In this document: piece by piece, positions 53,881 to 63,814 of the stretch | Numbering within the stretch: the first letter of the stretch is position 1 | How the letters are laid out: each line of letters opens with the position of its first letter | Assembly: GCF_037971845.1 (NCBI RefSeq) | Contig: NZ_CP150227.1 | Location: forward strand, 2,418,001 to 2,482,000 | Origin: Paenibacillus sp. FSL R5-0766 | GTDB taxonomy: Bacteria > Bacillota > Bacilli > Paenibacillales > Paenibacillaceae | DNA length: 64,000 bases | Direction of reading: 5' to 3' | The notes under the pieces: generated by a model | What the model was told of the DNA's origin: nothing | Seen by the model: only the letters and a program-made list of their open reading frames with translations | Databases searched by the model: none | Made by a program: the position numbers and the translations under genes

Positions 53881-55914
53881 TTGAAGATTAAAGATATAGC
53901 TGTCCTTGCGGGTATCATTGGCATTGTGTTGATGATGATTCTCCCGATCCCGCCCTGGCTGTTGGACTTGTTGCTGGTCGTGAATATTTCAATTGCTCTG
54001 ATGATACTCCTTGTTGCCATGAACAGCAAAGAAGCGTTGCAGTTTTCTATTTTTCCAGCTTTGCTGTTGATCACTACACTATTCCGACTTGCACTGAACA
54101 TTTCGACAACCAAGCTAATCCTTGGTGGCGGGGATGCGGGAGCCGTTGTTGCTACCTTTGGTAGCTGGATTGCCGGAGGGCAAATTGCGATTGGATTTAT
54201 CGTGTTTTTGATCCTCGTTGTTGTTCAGTTTATCGTTATTACAAAGGGGTCTGAGCGCGTAGCTGAAGTTGCTGCCCGATTCACCCTCGATGCGATGCCT
54301 GGTAAACAAATGAGTATTGATGCGGATCTGAATGCGGGTCTGATCAACGAGCAACAAGCTCGTGAGCGTCGTTCCAAAATTGAACGTGAAGCCGATTTCT
54401 ATGGAGCGATGGATGGAGCAAGTAAATTCGTAAAAGGTGACGCAATTGCAAGTATTATCATCCTCCTGATCAACCTCATTGGTGGATTTATTATCGGTAT
54501 GACTGTGCATGGGATGGCTTTTGCAGATGCAATGGCAACGTACTCTGTATTGACTATTGGAGATGGATTAGTAAGCCAAATCCCTGCTCTGCTTATTTCT
54601 ACAGCAGCAGGACTTATCGTCACCAGAGCGTCATCAGAAGGAAACTTGGCAGATGATATTACGGGGCAACTGTTTACATATCCAATACTTATTTATATCG
54701 TAGCTTTCGTTATTGCCATGCTCGGTTTCTTCACACCCATTCATGTTATTACTACGCTTCCGTTGGCAGGTGTGTTGGCATATGCCGCGTGGCGTATGCA
54801 GAATAATCTGAATTTGAAACAAGTAGCGGAAGAACAGTTGGAAGAAGAACAGCAGATTGAAGAGGTTAGAAGTCCTGAAAGTGTAATTAACCTGCTTCAG
54901 GTTGACCCTATTGAGTTTGAATTTGGTTATGGTTTAATCCCGCTTGCTGATAATCAGCAGGGTGGGGACTTATTGGATCGGATCATTATGATTCGGAGGC
55001 AGTGTGCTCTTGAACTGGGGTTGGTCGTTCCCGTCATACGGATTCGAGATAATATTCAGCTCAGACCCAATGAGTATGTTATCAAAATCAAGGGTAATGT
55101 GGTAGGCGGGGGAGAACTGTTGTTGAATCATTACCTTGCCATGAGTCCTGGCTATGATGAGGAGTCTGTGACAGGTATTGAAACGACGGAGCCTGCTTTT
55201 GGACTTCCGGCACTATGGATTGATGAAGTCACCAAAGACAGAGCGGAACTTGCAGGATATACGGTCGTTGATCCGCCTTCCGTTGTGGCTACACATCTGA
55301 CGGAACTGATTAAGAAACATGCGCATGAGTTACTTGGAAGACAAGAGACAAAAGCACTTGTGGATAATCTCAGAGAGAACTATTCTGCCCTTGTGGATGA
55401 ACTGATCCCATCGCTACTTTCTATTGGTGATGTACAGAAAGTGCTTGCCAAGTTATTGCGTGAGAAAATATCTATTCGGGATATGGTTACCATCTTCGAG
55501 ACACTGGCGGACTATGGTACGTATACGAAGGATCCTGATGTGCTGACTGAATACGTCAGACAATCCCTCTCACGTCAGATTACTCAGCAGTTCTCTCAAA
55601 AAGGTGAGACACTTCGAGTGATCACGGTTGGACCTGGTCTTGAGAAGAAAATTGCTGAAAGTGTGCAACAATCGGATCAAGGCAGTTATCTTGCGCTGGA
55701 CCCTGTATCTACACAAAGTGTATATCAGAAGCTCAGTGAACAAGTGAACCGTTTGATTCAATCAGGTCAGCAACCTGTTGTATTAACTTCTCCAACCATT
55801 CGGATGTATCTGCGTCAGGTTATTGAACGTACTATGCAGGACATTCCTGTGCTTTCCTACAGCGAGTTGGAGCCGAATGTTGAAATTCAAAGTATCGGGG
55901 TGGTGAACTTATGA
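53881..55914 (+). CDS. flhA: Flagellar export gate protein FlhA
   Basis: FlhA forms the nonameric ring that receives chaperone-substrate complexes and uses the proton gradient. The 677 residues have eight membrane helices (about 1-310), the FHIPEP signature region (LFRLALNISTTKLILGG) and the large cytoplasmic domain with FGLPALWIDEVTKDRAELAG and HAHELLGRQETKALVDNLRE. TTG 53881 is the start; GGAGG is 12 bases upstream. It overlaps flhF by four bases. Confidence 0.97.
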   Translation: MKIKDIAVLAGIIGIVLMMILPIPPWLLDLLLVVNISIALMILLVAMNSKEALQFSIFPALLLITTLFRLALNISTTKLILGGGDAGAVVATFGSWIAGGQIAIGFIVFLILVVVQFIVITKGSERVAEVAARFTLDAMPGKQMSIDADLNAGLINEQQARERRSKIEREADFYGAMDGASKFVKGDAIASIIILLINLIGGFIIGMTVHGMAFADAMATYSVLTIGDGLVSQIPALLISTAAGLIVTRASSEGNLADDITGQLFTYPILIYIVAFVIAMLGFFTPIHVITTLPLAGVLAYAAWRMQNNLNLKQVAEEQLEEEQQIEEVRSPESVINLLQVDPIEFEFGYGLIPLADNQQGGDLLDRIIMIRRQCALELGLVVPVIRIRDNIQLRPNEYVIKIKGNVVGGGELLLNHYLAMSPGYDEESVTGIETTEPAFGLPALWIDEVTKDRAELAGYTVVDPPSVVATHLTELIKKHAHELLGRQETKALVDNLRENYSALVDELIPSLLSIGDVQKVLAKLLREKISIRDMVTIFETLADYGTYTKDPDVLTEYVRQSLSRQITQQFSQKGETLRVITVGPGLEKKIAESVQQSDQGSYLALDPVSTQSVYQKLSEQVNRLIQSGQQPVVLTSPTIRMYLRQVIERTMQDIPVLSYSELEPNVEIQSIGVVNL

Positions 55915-57263
55915 GAGTAAAACAATACGTTGTTGAGACCATGCCCGAAGCTATGCTTCAAATTCGCAAAGACCTGGGAAGTGATGCCGTTATTCTGTCC
56001 ACCAAAGAGATTAAGGTGGGTGGTGTAATGGGAATGTTTCGCAAAAAACGGATCGAAGTTGTAGCTGCAGTGGATAAGGAAGAAAACAAGCAAATAACAA
56101 AGCCAGTACAAAATCAATTCACACCTGTACCTCGTGCATTTGTACCTGAGGCTTATCGGCAAACAGCTCGTTCGTTTGTTGCGGCTTCTGATGAGTCGGC
56201 GACAATGAGTGCAGCTGATCAAAGTGTACAGGATCAATCTGCGGCTGCGTCGTCTGTGTTTGAATCGCGTAATATCGGTTCAGACATAGACAGCGGCTCT
56301 GGTTCTTCGAGCATGGATCATAAACCGCGACCGCAAGGGGCGGATTTTTCGGGTTCAACAACTGGTCCGAAGCCAACAGGTTCAGACCTGCAGCAGGACA
56401 AGTTGATGACTGAATTGCAGGATCTTAAACAGATGGTGACCAGGCTTTCAAAGCAAGGTACTTCTGCGGACCCTGTACCAGAGGAACTGCATACGATCCG
56501 AGAACGTTTGACAGAACAAGATGTTTGGCCTGAAGTATGGGAATCCTGGTTTGATTCAATTCAAGCAAAATGGTCTGAGAATGGATTGAAAGAACAGGAT
56601 GTAGAACAAATAGTGAAGCTTGAGGTTATGCACTTTTTGGAGCAACGTATTGAAGAAGGCATTCTTCCTACCACGCGAATCGTCTATGTAGCTGGACCAA
56701 CCGGTGTAGGGAAAACAACGACAATTGCAAAATTGGCTGCTGAACAAATGTTCAAAAAACAGCGTAAAGTTGGATTCATTACATCAGATACGTATCGGAT
56801 CTCGGCGGTAGAACAGCTTAGAACATATGCATCTATACTGAATGTTCCACTTGAGGTGGTGCAATCGCCCGGTGATACACAACGTGCCATTTCTCGATTA
56901 GAGAATTGTGATTTGATCTTTATGGATACAGCGGGTAGAAACTACAGAAATGAATTACTTGTTTCGGAACTGCAAAGTTTGCTTGCTCCTGTAGAGAATA
57001 GCGAAACCTTTCTGGTCATGAGTATGACTTCCAAAAGTGCTGATATGGTTCAGATCACGGAACATTTCAGTAAATATGGTCTGGATAAGGTGATTTTCAC
57101 CAAAATGGATGAGACTGGGAGTTGCGGTCCGTTATTTAACTTGTTACACCGTTTTCCACTCAAGCTCGCATATGTGGCAAATGGTCAAAATGTTCCGGAC
57201 GATTTGTTGAAGCCGGATGCAGATTTGTTGTCTAAACAGTTGCTGGGAGAATGGTCACAATGA
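55911..57263 (+). CDS. flhF: Flagellar placement GTPase FlhF
   Basis: FlhF is an SRP-type GTPase that sets where the basal body forms. The 450 residues open with the FlhF B domain (KQYVVETMPEAMLQIRKDLG), then a low-complexity linker (about 65-185), and the NG domain with Walker [46 protein letters not shown] and TKMDETGSCG. It overlaps both flhA and flhG by ATGA. Confidence 0.96.
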   Translation: MRVKQYVVETMPEAMLQIRKDLGSDAVILSTKEIKVGGVMGMFRKKRIEVVAAVDKEENKQITKPVQNQFTPVPRAFVPEAYRQTARSFVAASDESATMSAADQSVQDQSAAASSVFESRNIGSDIDSGSGSSSMDHKPRPQGADFSGSTTGPKPTGSDLQQDKLMTELQDLKQMVTRLSKQGTSADPVPEELHTIRERLTEQDVWPEVWESWFDSIQAKWSENGLKEQDVEQIVKLEVMHFLEQRIEEGILPTTRIVYVAGPTGVGKTTTIAKLAAEQMFKKQRKVGFITSDTYRISAVEQLRTYASILNVPLEVVQSPGDTQRAISRLENCDLIFMDTAGRNYRNELLVSELQSLLAPVENSETFLVMSMTSKSADMVQITEHFSKYGLDKVIFTKMDETGSCGPLFNLLHRFPLKLAYVANGQNVPDDLLKPDADLLSKQLLGEWSQ

Positions 57264-58147
57264 AGGATCAGGCAGCTGCACTTCGAAGTATGGTCTCCGC
57301 GCCATTGGAATTGGAAGGCATTGAGCGAGATATTCGATCCTCGAAAATCATTACTGTGGCCAGTGGTAAGGGAGGTGTTGGTAAATCCAATTTTACACTG
57401 AACTTTGCCTTGGCATTGCAGGCTTTGGGGCAAAAGGTACTTGTATTTGATGCTGATATTGGAATGGCTAATATTGATGTTCTTATGGGTACGTCTTCTT
57501 CCTATAATCTTTACCACCTGTTGTACCGACATAAATCCATAAGGGAAATCATACAACTGGGTGCCAGTGGCTTGCCTTACATTGCTGGGGGATCAGGCAT
57601 GAAAGAGTTGTTCTCATTGTCTGATCGTGATCTGGAGTTCTTCGCCAGTCAAGTCGAGGATATTGCCCAGGAAATGGATTATGTCATCTTTGACACTGGG
57701 GCAGGACTCTCCAGAGAGAATATGAAGTTCATCGGTGCTGCTGATGAATGCCTGATTATAACTACACCTGAACCGACTTCAATAACCGATGCTTATGCTT
57801 TAGTCAAAGTTATGCACGGCCAGGAAAATGCTACGCCCTTTCGGATGATCGTTAACCGGGTGGAAGACGAACGAGAAGCGGAACGGGTGGCAGATAAAAT
57901 AGCTGGAGTGGCGAGGCGGTTTTTGCAGACGGATATTCCGCTGCTTGGGTATATTTCAGAAGACGCCCAGGTAGTCAAGGCGGTTAAAAGGCAAATGCCC
58001 TATAGTCTGGCTTATCCCAATGCCAAAGCCTCCAAAGATATTGAGAAACTTGCTCTTCGTTATCTGGCTGTACCTGCAACTCCGGGATCCGGAACCTTGA
58101 CAGGAATCAGGGGATTTATGAATAAGTGGCTTAAACGGACAACATGA
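57260..58147 (+). CDS. flhG: Flagellar number regulator FlhG (YlxH)
   Basis: FlhG is a MinD-like ATPase that limits flagellar number and activates FlhF. The 295 residues start with KDQAAALRSMV, which contains the DQAxxLR activation motif for FlhF, followed by the deviant Walker A ASGKGGVGKSNFTLNFALAL, FDADIGMANIDVLMG and DTGAGLSRENMKF. ATG 57260 overlaps the flhF stop; GGGAG is about ten bases upstream, whereas an ATG at 57251 touches it. Confidence 0.95.
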   Translation: MKDQAAALRSMVSAPLELEGIERDIRSSKIITVASGKGGVGKSNFTLNFALALQALGQKVLVFDADIGMANIDVLMGTSSSYNLYHLLYRHKSIREIIQLGASGLPYIAGGSGMKELFSLSDRDLEFFASQVEDIAQEMDYVIFDTGAGLSRENMKFIGAADECLIITTPEPTSITDAYALVKVMHGQENATPFRMIVNRVEDEREAERVADKIAGVARRFLQTDIPLLGYISEDAQVVKAVKRQMPYSLAYPNAKASKDIEKLALRYLAVPATPGSGTLTGIRGFMNKWLKRTT

Positions 58148-58179
58148 TTTCTGAATAAAGGAAACAGGGGTGACACAAC

Positions 58180-59622
58180 ATGGCGGCGTATCAAGTATTG
58201 GTTGTCGATGATTCCGCTTTTATGCGTAAGATTGTTACGGATTTGATCCAAGCGGATCCGGAATTCAAGGTTACGGCAACGGCATCAAACGGTAGAGAAG
58301 CGATTCAAAAATCACTAGAATTGAAACCCGATATTATTACAATGGACGTTGAGATGCCCGAAATGAATGGTTTGGATGCTTTAAAATCAATTATGAAGGA
58401 ATCTTTCGTTCCTGTGATTATGCTCTCTGGTATCAATGAACAAGGTATGAAAGAAACCATTATGGCGCTTGAAGCAGGGGCATTTGACTTCATTCGCAAA
58501 CCATCTATTTCACATGACCAGGATATTGCTCAAGTCGGTAAAGCCTTGGTTGAGCGCATGCGTGCTGCGATGAATGAGATCAAAAGAAAAGCTGATCGTG
58601 AGTTATCCATGAAAAATAGAGACATGTTGCGAGGAGCAGTTGCTCCCCCAACTCAGCCAGTGCAGAAAGAACTGCCGGCTAGGGATCGAGCGGAACCTGT
58701 GAAAAAAACGATCGAACCTGTCCAGACGAGTCAACGCTCTCTTCGAGAGCGGACTGAAGCTTTTCAGGCCAAGTCAAAGAAACCAATTGAACCATTGTCA
58801 CCTTCAAAACCAGGTCGCGTAGAGAACAAACCAGAGCCTTTGCCGAAGGCTGAGCGTAATTTGGGGACGAAGGCAGAACAAGCAGTGAGGTCAGCTAATC
58901 CAGTACAGACTCCAAAGGAAGTTCGACTACCTAATGCAGCTAGAGTGGCAGCTGATCAAATAGCGGCAACTTCTGCCTCTGCAAAAGCCAAGGATGTAAT
59001 CAAGCCTAATCCTGTCCCCAAAGGTGGAGGGGGGCTGGAAGGACCATTCAACAAACTTGTGGCAATAGGTTGTTCTACGGGTGGACCGAGGGCTCTCAAA
59101 ACATTGCTTGAGCAGTTGCCTGCTGATTTGCCTGCACCGGTCATTATTGTGCAGCATATGCCGCCCAACTTCACACGTTCTCTGGCTCAACGATTGAATA
59201 CATTCAGTCCACTGCATGTGGTTGAAGCTGAAGAGGGCATGGTTCTGAAAAAAGGAACCGCTTATATAGCACCCGGCGGGTTCCATGTGAAAATTAACAA
59301 AACAGCAGACGGGAAGTTTATCGTGAAGTTGACTGAAGATCAACCAGTGAATGGCCATAGACCTTCAGTGGATACGATGTTTGAGTCACTTCTGCCGTTT
59401 ACATCTTTACAAAGGCATCTTGTTTTGCTCACGGGAATGGGAAGTGATGGAGCACGTATGATGAAGAGATTATACGAAGCCGGAGTTACATCAACCTTTG
59501 CCGAGAATGAAGAAACATGTGTTGTATATGGTATGCCGCGTTCTGCTGTAGAGCTGCAATGCGTTCGTCATCTTCTGCCATTGCAGGAGATTGCGTCTAA
59601 ACTTGTTCAAGCAGTGAAATAA
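58180..59622 (+). CDS. cheB: Chemotaxis protein-glutamate methylesterase CheB
   Basis: CheB removes methyl groups from chemoreceptors when phosphorylated by CheA. The receiver domain has Asp56 in IITMDVEMPEMNG. The methylesterase domain starts near residue 289 (KLVAIGCSTGGPRALK), with its catalytic Ser in GCSTGG, His in VQHMPPNF and Asp in GMGSDGARM. At 480 residues it is longer than usual because the linker (about 140-285) is a Lys/Pro/Ala/Glu-rich chain. Confidence 0.95.
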   Translation: MAAYQVLVVDDSAFMRKIVTDLIQADPEFKVTATASNGREAIQKSLELKPDIITMDVEMPEMNGLDALKSIMKESFVPVIMLSGINEQGMKETIMALEAGAFDFIRKPSISHDQDIAQVGKALVERMRAAMNEIKRKADRELSMKNRDMLRGAVAPPTQPVQKELPARDRAEPVKKTIEPVQTSQRSLRERTEAFQAKSKKPIEPLSPSKPGRVENKPEPLPKAERNLGTKAEQAVRSANPVQTPKEVRLPNAARVAADQIAATSASAKAKDVIKPNPVPKGGGGLEGPFNKLVAIGCSTGGPRALKTLLEQLPADLPAPVIIVQHMPPNFTRSLAQRLNTFSPLHVVEAEEGMVLKKGTAYIAPGGFHVKINKTADGKFIVKLTEDQPVNGHRPSVDTMFESLLPFTSLQRHLVLLTGMGSDGARMMKRLYEAGVTSTFAENEETCVVYGMPRSAVELQCVRHLLPLQEIASKLVQAVK

Positions 59623-59654
59623 CGGAGTGTAACTCACGGAGGAGGTGCCTCACA

Positions 59655-61727
59655 ATGGACATGAACCAATATTTATCCATGTTTATTGATGAGTCTAATG
59701 ATCATCTGCAATCGCTTAACGAAAACATGCTTCAACTTGAAGGCAATCCGGAAGACCTGGGCATAGTTCAGGTTATATTCCGCTCTGCTCATACCTTGAA
59801 GGGTATGGCAGCAACTATGGGCTTTGAAGATTTGGCATCACTGACACATAAAATGGAAAATGTGTTGGATCTGGTTCGTAATGAGAAGTTGAAAATGCAG
59901 GATTACATTTTTGATACTATGTTCAAGAGTCTGGACGCTTTGGAAACCATGGTTCAGGATATTACCGAAGGTGGACAAGGTAAAGCAGATGTGTCGGCAA
60001 TCGTAGCTTCACTTCAGGCCATTGAAAATGGTGAAATGACAAACGGAGACGGACCTGCTACAGAAACAAACAAGAAGGCTAACGCTTCAATCTCTTCGGC
60101 TGTGGAGCTGGATGAATTCCAATATTCAGTGCTGGATCAGTCGATCGCCGAAGGTCATCGTGTGTTCTACGTGGATGTGCTTGTTAGCGAGCATAGCCAG
60201 TTAAAAGGTGTACGGGCTTATATGGTCTTTGATATGCTGGAACGTTCAGGTGAAGTCGTTAAGGCTTACCCATCCGTTCAGGATATTGAGCAGGAGAAGT
60301 TTGAGCGCAGTTTCTCGTTGTATTACATAACAACTAAAGAGGCGCACGAACTGGAAGAAGGCATCATGAGTATCTCTGAAATTGAAAGTGCGAAGCTCAT
60401 TCAACTGGATCAGGAGACTCTTCAGCAGATGGCCAATCAGGTAGCAGCTACAGTTGAAGCGCCACCCGCACCAACAGCTGTAGCTGAGGTTGCTTCGCCG
60501 GATAAGAATTCTGTACCCAAAGAAGAAGCCACAACGGCACCAGCTAAAACAGCTGCGCCGAAGCAAGCTGCTGCACCTTCGCGTACCATTCGTGTGGATA
60601 TTGAACGTCTCGACGTATTGATGAACCTGTTCAGTGAATTGTTGATCGACCGTTCACGTCTGGAGCAACTGGCCAGTGAAACAGGCAACAATGATTTATC
60701 TGATACAGTAGCTCATTTAAGTCGAGTTAGCACAGATTTGCAAAATATTGTACTGAAATTGCGGATGGTTCCTGTAGATACTGTATTTAATCGATTCCCG
60801 CGCATGATCCGTGATCTGGCTAAGACACTTGATAAAAAAATCGATCTGGTGATTACAGGTGCTGAGACGGAACTGGATCGTACGGTAATTGATGAGATTG
60901 GTGATCCGCTTGTGCATTTACTGCGTAACGCGGTTGACCATGGTGTGGAATCCATTGCAGAGCGTGTAGCTGCAGGTAAACCAGAGATGGGTACAGTAAA
61001 CCTGCGTGCCTTCCACAGTGGAAATCACGTATTTATCGAGATTGAAGATGATGGTAAAGGTATCTATCGCGACAAGCTTTTGAAAACCGCGATCAAACGT
61101 GGTGTTGTAACCGAAGAACAAGGTGCCAAGATGAGTGACGATGAAGTAAATCAACTGTTGTTCGCACCTGGTTTTAGTACTGCTGATATTATCTCGGATA
61201 TCTCTGGCCGGGGCGTTGGCTTGGATGTAGTAAAATCGAAGATCACTTCGCTTGGCGGTAATGTAACCATTCATTCAACTCCAGGCAAAGGCACAAACTT
61301 CTCTGTTCAGCTTCCGTTGACTCTATCCATTATTGCTGCAATGCTTGTACGACTTGGTTCAGAGAAATACGCTGTTCCGTTGTCCTCCATTGTAGAGACG
61401 GCCATTGTACAACGTGAGCAAGTTCGTAATATTCACGGCAATAAAATGATCACGTTCCGTGAGTCACTGATTCCGTATTTGTCCTTGAGCGAAGTTTTCT
61501 CCGTACCGGATTTCAATGACGCTGATGAGCAGGAAACAGAAATTGTCGTGATTCGCAAAGGCGACCGTCTTGCAGCCGTAGCTGTTGAAGAATTTATTGG
61601 ACAAAGTGAGATTGTTCTCAAATCAATGGGAACCTATCTTCCTGCTATTGAAGGAATCTCTGGAGCAACCATTCTCGGAGATGGACAAGTAGCCCTGATT
61701 CTTGATCCTAATGCATTTATTAAATAA
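59655..61727 (+). CDS. cheA: Chemotaxis sensor histidine kinase CheA
   Basis: CheA phosphorylates CheY and CheB in response to receptors. The 690 residues show P1 with the phosphorylated His46 (FRSAHTLKGMAATMGF), a P2 domain (about 150-260), an Ala/Pro-rich linker, the P3 dimerisation domain, the P4 kinase with N box DPLVHLLRNAVDHGVE and G boxes IEDDGKGI and GRGVGLDVVKSKI, and the P5 CheW-like domain. GGAGGAGGTGCC precedes the ATG. Confidence 0.97.
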   Translation: MDMNQYLSMFIDESNDHLQSLNENMLQLEGNPEDLGIVQVIFRSAHTLKGMAATMGFEDLASLTHKMENVLDLVRNEKLKMQDYIFDTMFKSLDALETMVQDITEGGQGKADVSAIVASLQAIENGEMTNGDGPATETNKKANASISSAVELDEFQYSVLDQSIAEGHRVFYVDVLVSEHSQLKGVRAYMVFDMLERSGEVVKAYPSVQDIEQEKFERSFSLYYITTKEAHELEEGIMSISEIESAKLIQLDQETLQQMANQVAATVEAPPAPTAVAEVASPDKNSVPKEEATTAPAKTAAPKQAAAPSRTIRVDIERLDVLMNLFSELLIDRSRLEQLASETGNNDLSDTVAHLSRVSTDLQNIVLKLRMVPVDTVFNRFPRMIRDLAKTLDKKIDLVITGAETELDRTVIDEIGDPLVHLLRNAVDHGVESIAERVAAGKPEMGTVNLRAFHSGNHVFIEIEDDGKGIYRDKLLKTAIKRGVVTEEQGAKMSDDEVNQLLFAPGFSTADIISDISGRGVGLDVVKSKITSLGGNVTIHSTPGKGTNFSVQLPLTLSIIAAMLVRLGSEKYAVPLSSIVETAIVQREQVRNIHGNKMITFRESLIPYLSLSEVFSVPDFNDADEQETEIVVIRKGDRLAAVAVEEFIGQSEIVLKSMGTYLPAIEGISGATILGDGQVALILDPNAFIK

Positions 61728-61768
61728 GCATAGAGCTAAGTCTTACATTTAATAGGGAGGTTTTTTAC

Positions 61769-62230
61769 ATGGAAGAAGAGTTGAAAGTCATCGTCTTTAA
61801 ATTGGGTTCCGAAGAGTATGGTATTGAGGTAGATAAGGTTCAGACGATTGAGCGCATGATGCCAATTACCCGTGTTCCCAAGACACTTTCCTTTGTAAAA
61901 GGAGTTATTAATCTACGCGGTGTTGTAATTCCGGTCATTGATCTACGCGGTCGTTTCTCCCTTCCGGAAACGGAATACACGGATCAGACTCGTATTGTTA
62001 TCGTAGGTGTAGACGACATGCAAGTTGGCTTTATCGTAGATTCTGCCAATGATGTTATTGATATCAAGAGCAGTGCAATCGATAGCCCACCAGAAGTGGT
62101 TGGTGGCGTCAAAGCAAGATACCTGCGAGGTGTTGCTAAATTGGAGGATTCACGCTTGTTGATTATGCTCAACCTAAACGAAGTATTAAATAAAAGCGAG
62201 ATTGTACAGCTGGAAAGTGTTGAGGGCTAG
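61769..62230 (+). CDS. cheW: Chemotaxis coupling protein CheW
   Basis: CheW couples receptors to CheA. The 153 residues form one CheW domain with FKLGSEEYGIEVDKVQTIER, VINLRGVVIPVIDLRGRF and the end LLIMLNLNEVL. GGGAGGTTTTTTAC precedes the ATG. It follows cheA by 41 bases. Confidence 0.97.
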   Translation: MEEELKVIVFKLGSEEYGIEVDKVQTIERMMPITRVPKTLSFVKGVINLRGVVIPVIDLRGRFSLPETEYTDQTRIVIVGVDDMQVGFIVDSANDVIDIKSSAIDSPPEVVGGVKARYLRGVAKLEDSRLLIMLNLNEVLNKSEIVQLESVEG

Positions 62231-62234
62231 TACC

Positions 62235-62861
62235 GTGGAGATGTTCAACCGATTTGAGGTATTCCAGATGGATGTGCTCAAAGAGGTCGGTAACATTGGA
62301 GCAGGCAACGCCGCAACGGCGTTGTCTCAACTCCTCAACAGACCGATTGACATGGGTGTACCTACAGTACAAATGCTCCCTTTTGAAGAAGTTGCCGAAA
62401 AAGTGGGCGGAGATGAACGCATCGTGGTTACCGTGTTTCTTCGTGTAGAAGGCGAAGCACCGGGAAATCTTTTCTTTATGATGACACCAGAGGCTGCTAA
62501 AATGTTGTTGAATAGACTTGCCGGGTTTGATCTGAAAGAAGGACTGGCTTTTACAGATATGGAACAATCAGCGCTTTCCGAGATTGGAAATATTTTGGCT
62601 GGATCTTATCTTTCTTCTTTGGCAGATTTCACGAAGTTGTCTATGTATCCAACTGTTCCTGGACTTGCCATCGACATGGCAGGTGCCATTCTAAGTTATG
62701 GCTTGCTGCAATTTGGCGAGATGGGTGACGCTGCATTGTTGATTGACACATCTTTCTTTGAAGGTGAAGATCAAGTTGAGGGTCAGTTTTTCCTCATTCC
62801 GGATCCACCATCCTTTGCAAAGATATTTGAATCGCTAGGGGTGCCACTGAGCCATGATTGA
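62235..62861 (+). CDS. cheC: CheY-P phosphatase CheC
   Basis: CheC dephosphorylates CheY-P and binds CheD. The 208 residues have two active-site motifs, DVLKEVGNIGAGNAATALSQ and SALSEIGNILAGSYLSSLAD, each with the Glu and Asn that position water. The start GTG 62235 is eight bases from GAGGG; the ATG at 62241 is an alternative. Its end overlaps cheD by eight bases, consistent with the CheC-CheD complex. Confidence 0.95.
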   Translation: MEMFNRFEVFQMDVLKEVGNIGAGNAATALSQLLNRPIDMGVPTVQMLPFEEVAEKVGGDERIVVTVFLRVEGEAPGNLFFMMTPEAAKMLLNRLAGFDLKEGLAFTDMEQSALSEIGNILAGSYLSSLADFTKLSMYPTVPGLAIDMAGAILSYGLLQFGEMGDAALLIDTSFFEGEDQVEGQFFLIPDPPSFAKIFESLGVPLSHD

Positions 62862-63351
62862 GGACAAAAGCGTCGTTAAAGTCGGTATGGCGGATTTAAA
62901 CATCGCTCATCTTCCTGGTGTAATCCGTACGACAGGCTTGGGCTCGTGTGTGGGATTAACAATGTATGACCCACATTTGAAGCTGGCTGGAATGGCGCAT
63001 GTCATGCTTCCTACTTCAGAGATCGCCCGTGAAGGGAAACTGAACACTGCGAAATATGCGGATACGGCGTTGCCTGAGCTTTTGGAAAAGATGATAAAAC
63101 TAGGCGCTTCTCACTCACGTATTGTGTCTAAAATGGCCGGGGGCTCTCAGATGTTTGCCTTTGCTGGCGCTGGAGATACAATGCGCATTGGACCAAGGAA
63201 TGCAGATTCTTGTCGAGAGTGGCTTCAAAAACTCAATATCCCTCTTCTAGCAGAAGATACGGGTGGGAATTATGGACGAACGATTGAGATGGACTGTGAA
63301 ACTGGACTTTTGACTATTCGAAGTGTACAAATGGGTGTAAAGGAACTATAA
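62854..63351 (+). CDS. cheD: Chemoreceptor glutamine deamidase CheD
   Basis: CheD deamidates receptor glutamines and stimulates CheC. The 165 residues show the catalytic Cys in TTGLGSCVGLTMYD and His in GMAHVMLP, and the signature KMAGGSQMFAFAGAG. It starts inside cheC. Confidence 0.96.
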   Translation: MIEDKSVVKVGMADLNIAHLPGVIRTTGLGSCVGLTMYDPHLKLAGMAHVMLPTSEIAREGKLNTAKYADTALPELLEKMIKLGASHSRIVSKMAGGSQMFAFAGAGDTMRIGPRNADSCREWLQKLNIPLLAEDTGGNYGRTIEMDCETGLLTIRSVQMGVKEL

Positions 63352-63355
63352 GACT

Positions 63356-63799
63356 ATGATAGGAAACTACCGCATTAATCTTGGAGCAGGCATCGTTGGG
63401 TTTATTCTTACTTTTTTTGTAGCATACAGCAGCAATGTGCTGATGACCAGTTTAATTCGCGGATTGATCGGATTCGTAGCCTGGTTTGTCCTTGCATATG
63501 GTTTACGCTGGGGATTGGGATTGCTGCTGAACCCTCAGATCGAGGGAAATGGGTATGGTTATGATTCACCAAATGCTCAAGATCAAAGAGGTTCACAGGT
63601 GGACATTAAAATCGAAGACGATGGACAAGAGCTGAATGATTTGCTCAAGAGTGGACAGAACGCTTCATCTGGGGACGATCTTCCGCCATCTGAGACGAAA
63701 GCTCCAACGGGATTCGCCCCTTTGGATCCGCCTAAACTTGTCCGGACCAAGGATCCGGAGGAATTGGCGCAGGCCGTTCGTCACCTGACAGACAAATAA
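63356..63799 (+). CDS. Hypothetical membrane protein between cheD and sigD
   Basis: I do not recognise a named family. The 147 residues start with two hydrophobic helices (about 8-26 and 32-57), followed by a hydrophilic acidic tail of about 85 residues ending KDPEELAQAVRHLTDK. The ATG is five bases after the cheD stop and no strong ribosome site is seen, so translation is probably coupled. In B. subtilis ylxL and swrB lie after sigD, not before it. A role in motility control is only suggested by position. Confidence 0.75.
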   Translation: MIGNYRINLGAGIVGFILTFFVAYSSNVLMTSLIRGLIGFVAWFVLAYGLRWGLGLLLNPQIEGNGYGYDSPNAQDQRGSQVDIKIEDDGQELNDLLKSGQNASSGDDLPPSETKAPTGFAPLDPPKLVRTKDPEELAQAVRHLTDK

Positions 63800-63814
63800 G
63801 GAGGGTGAAAGCAA

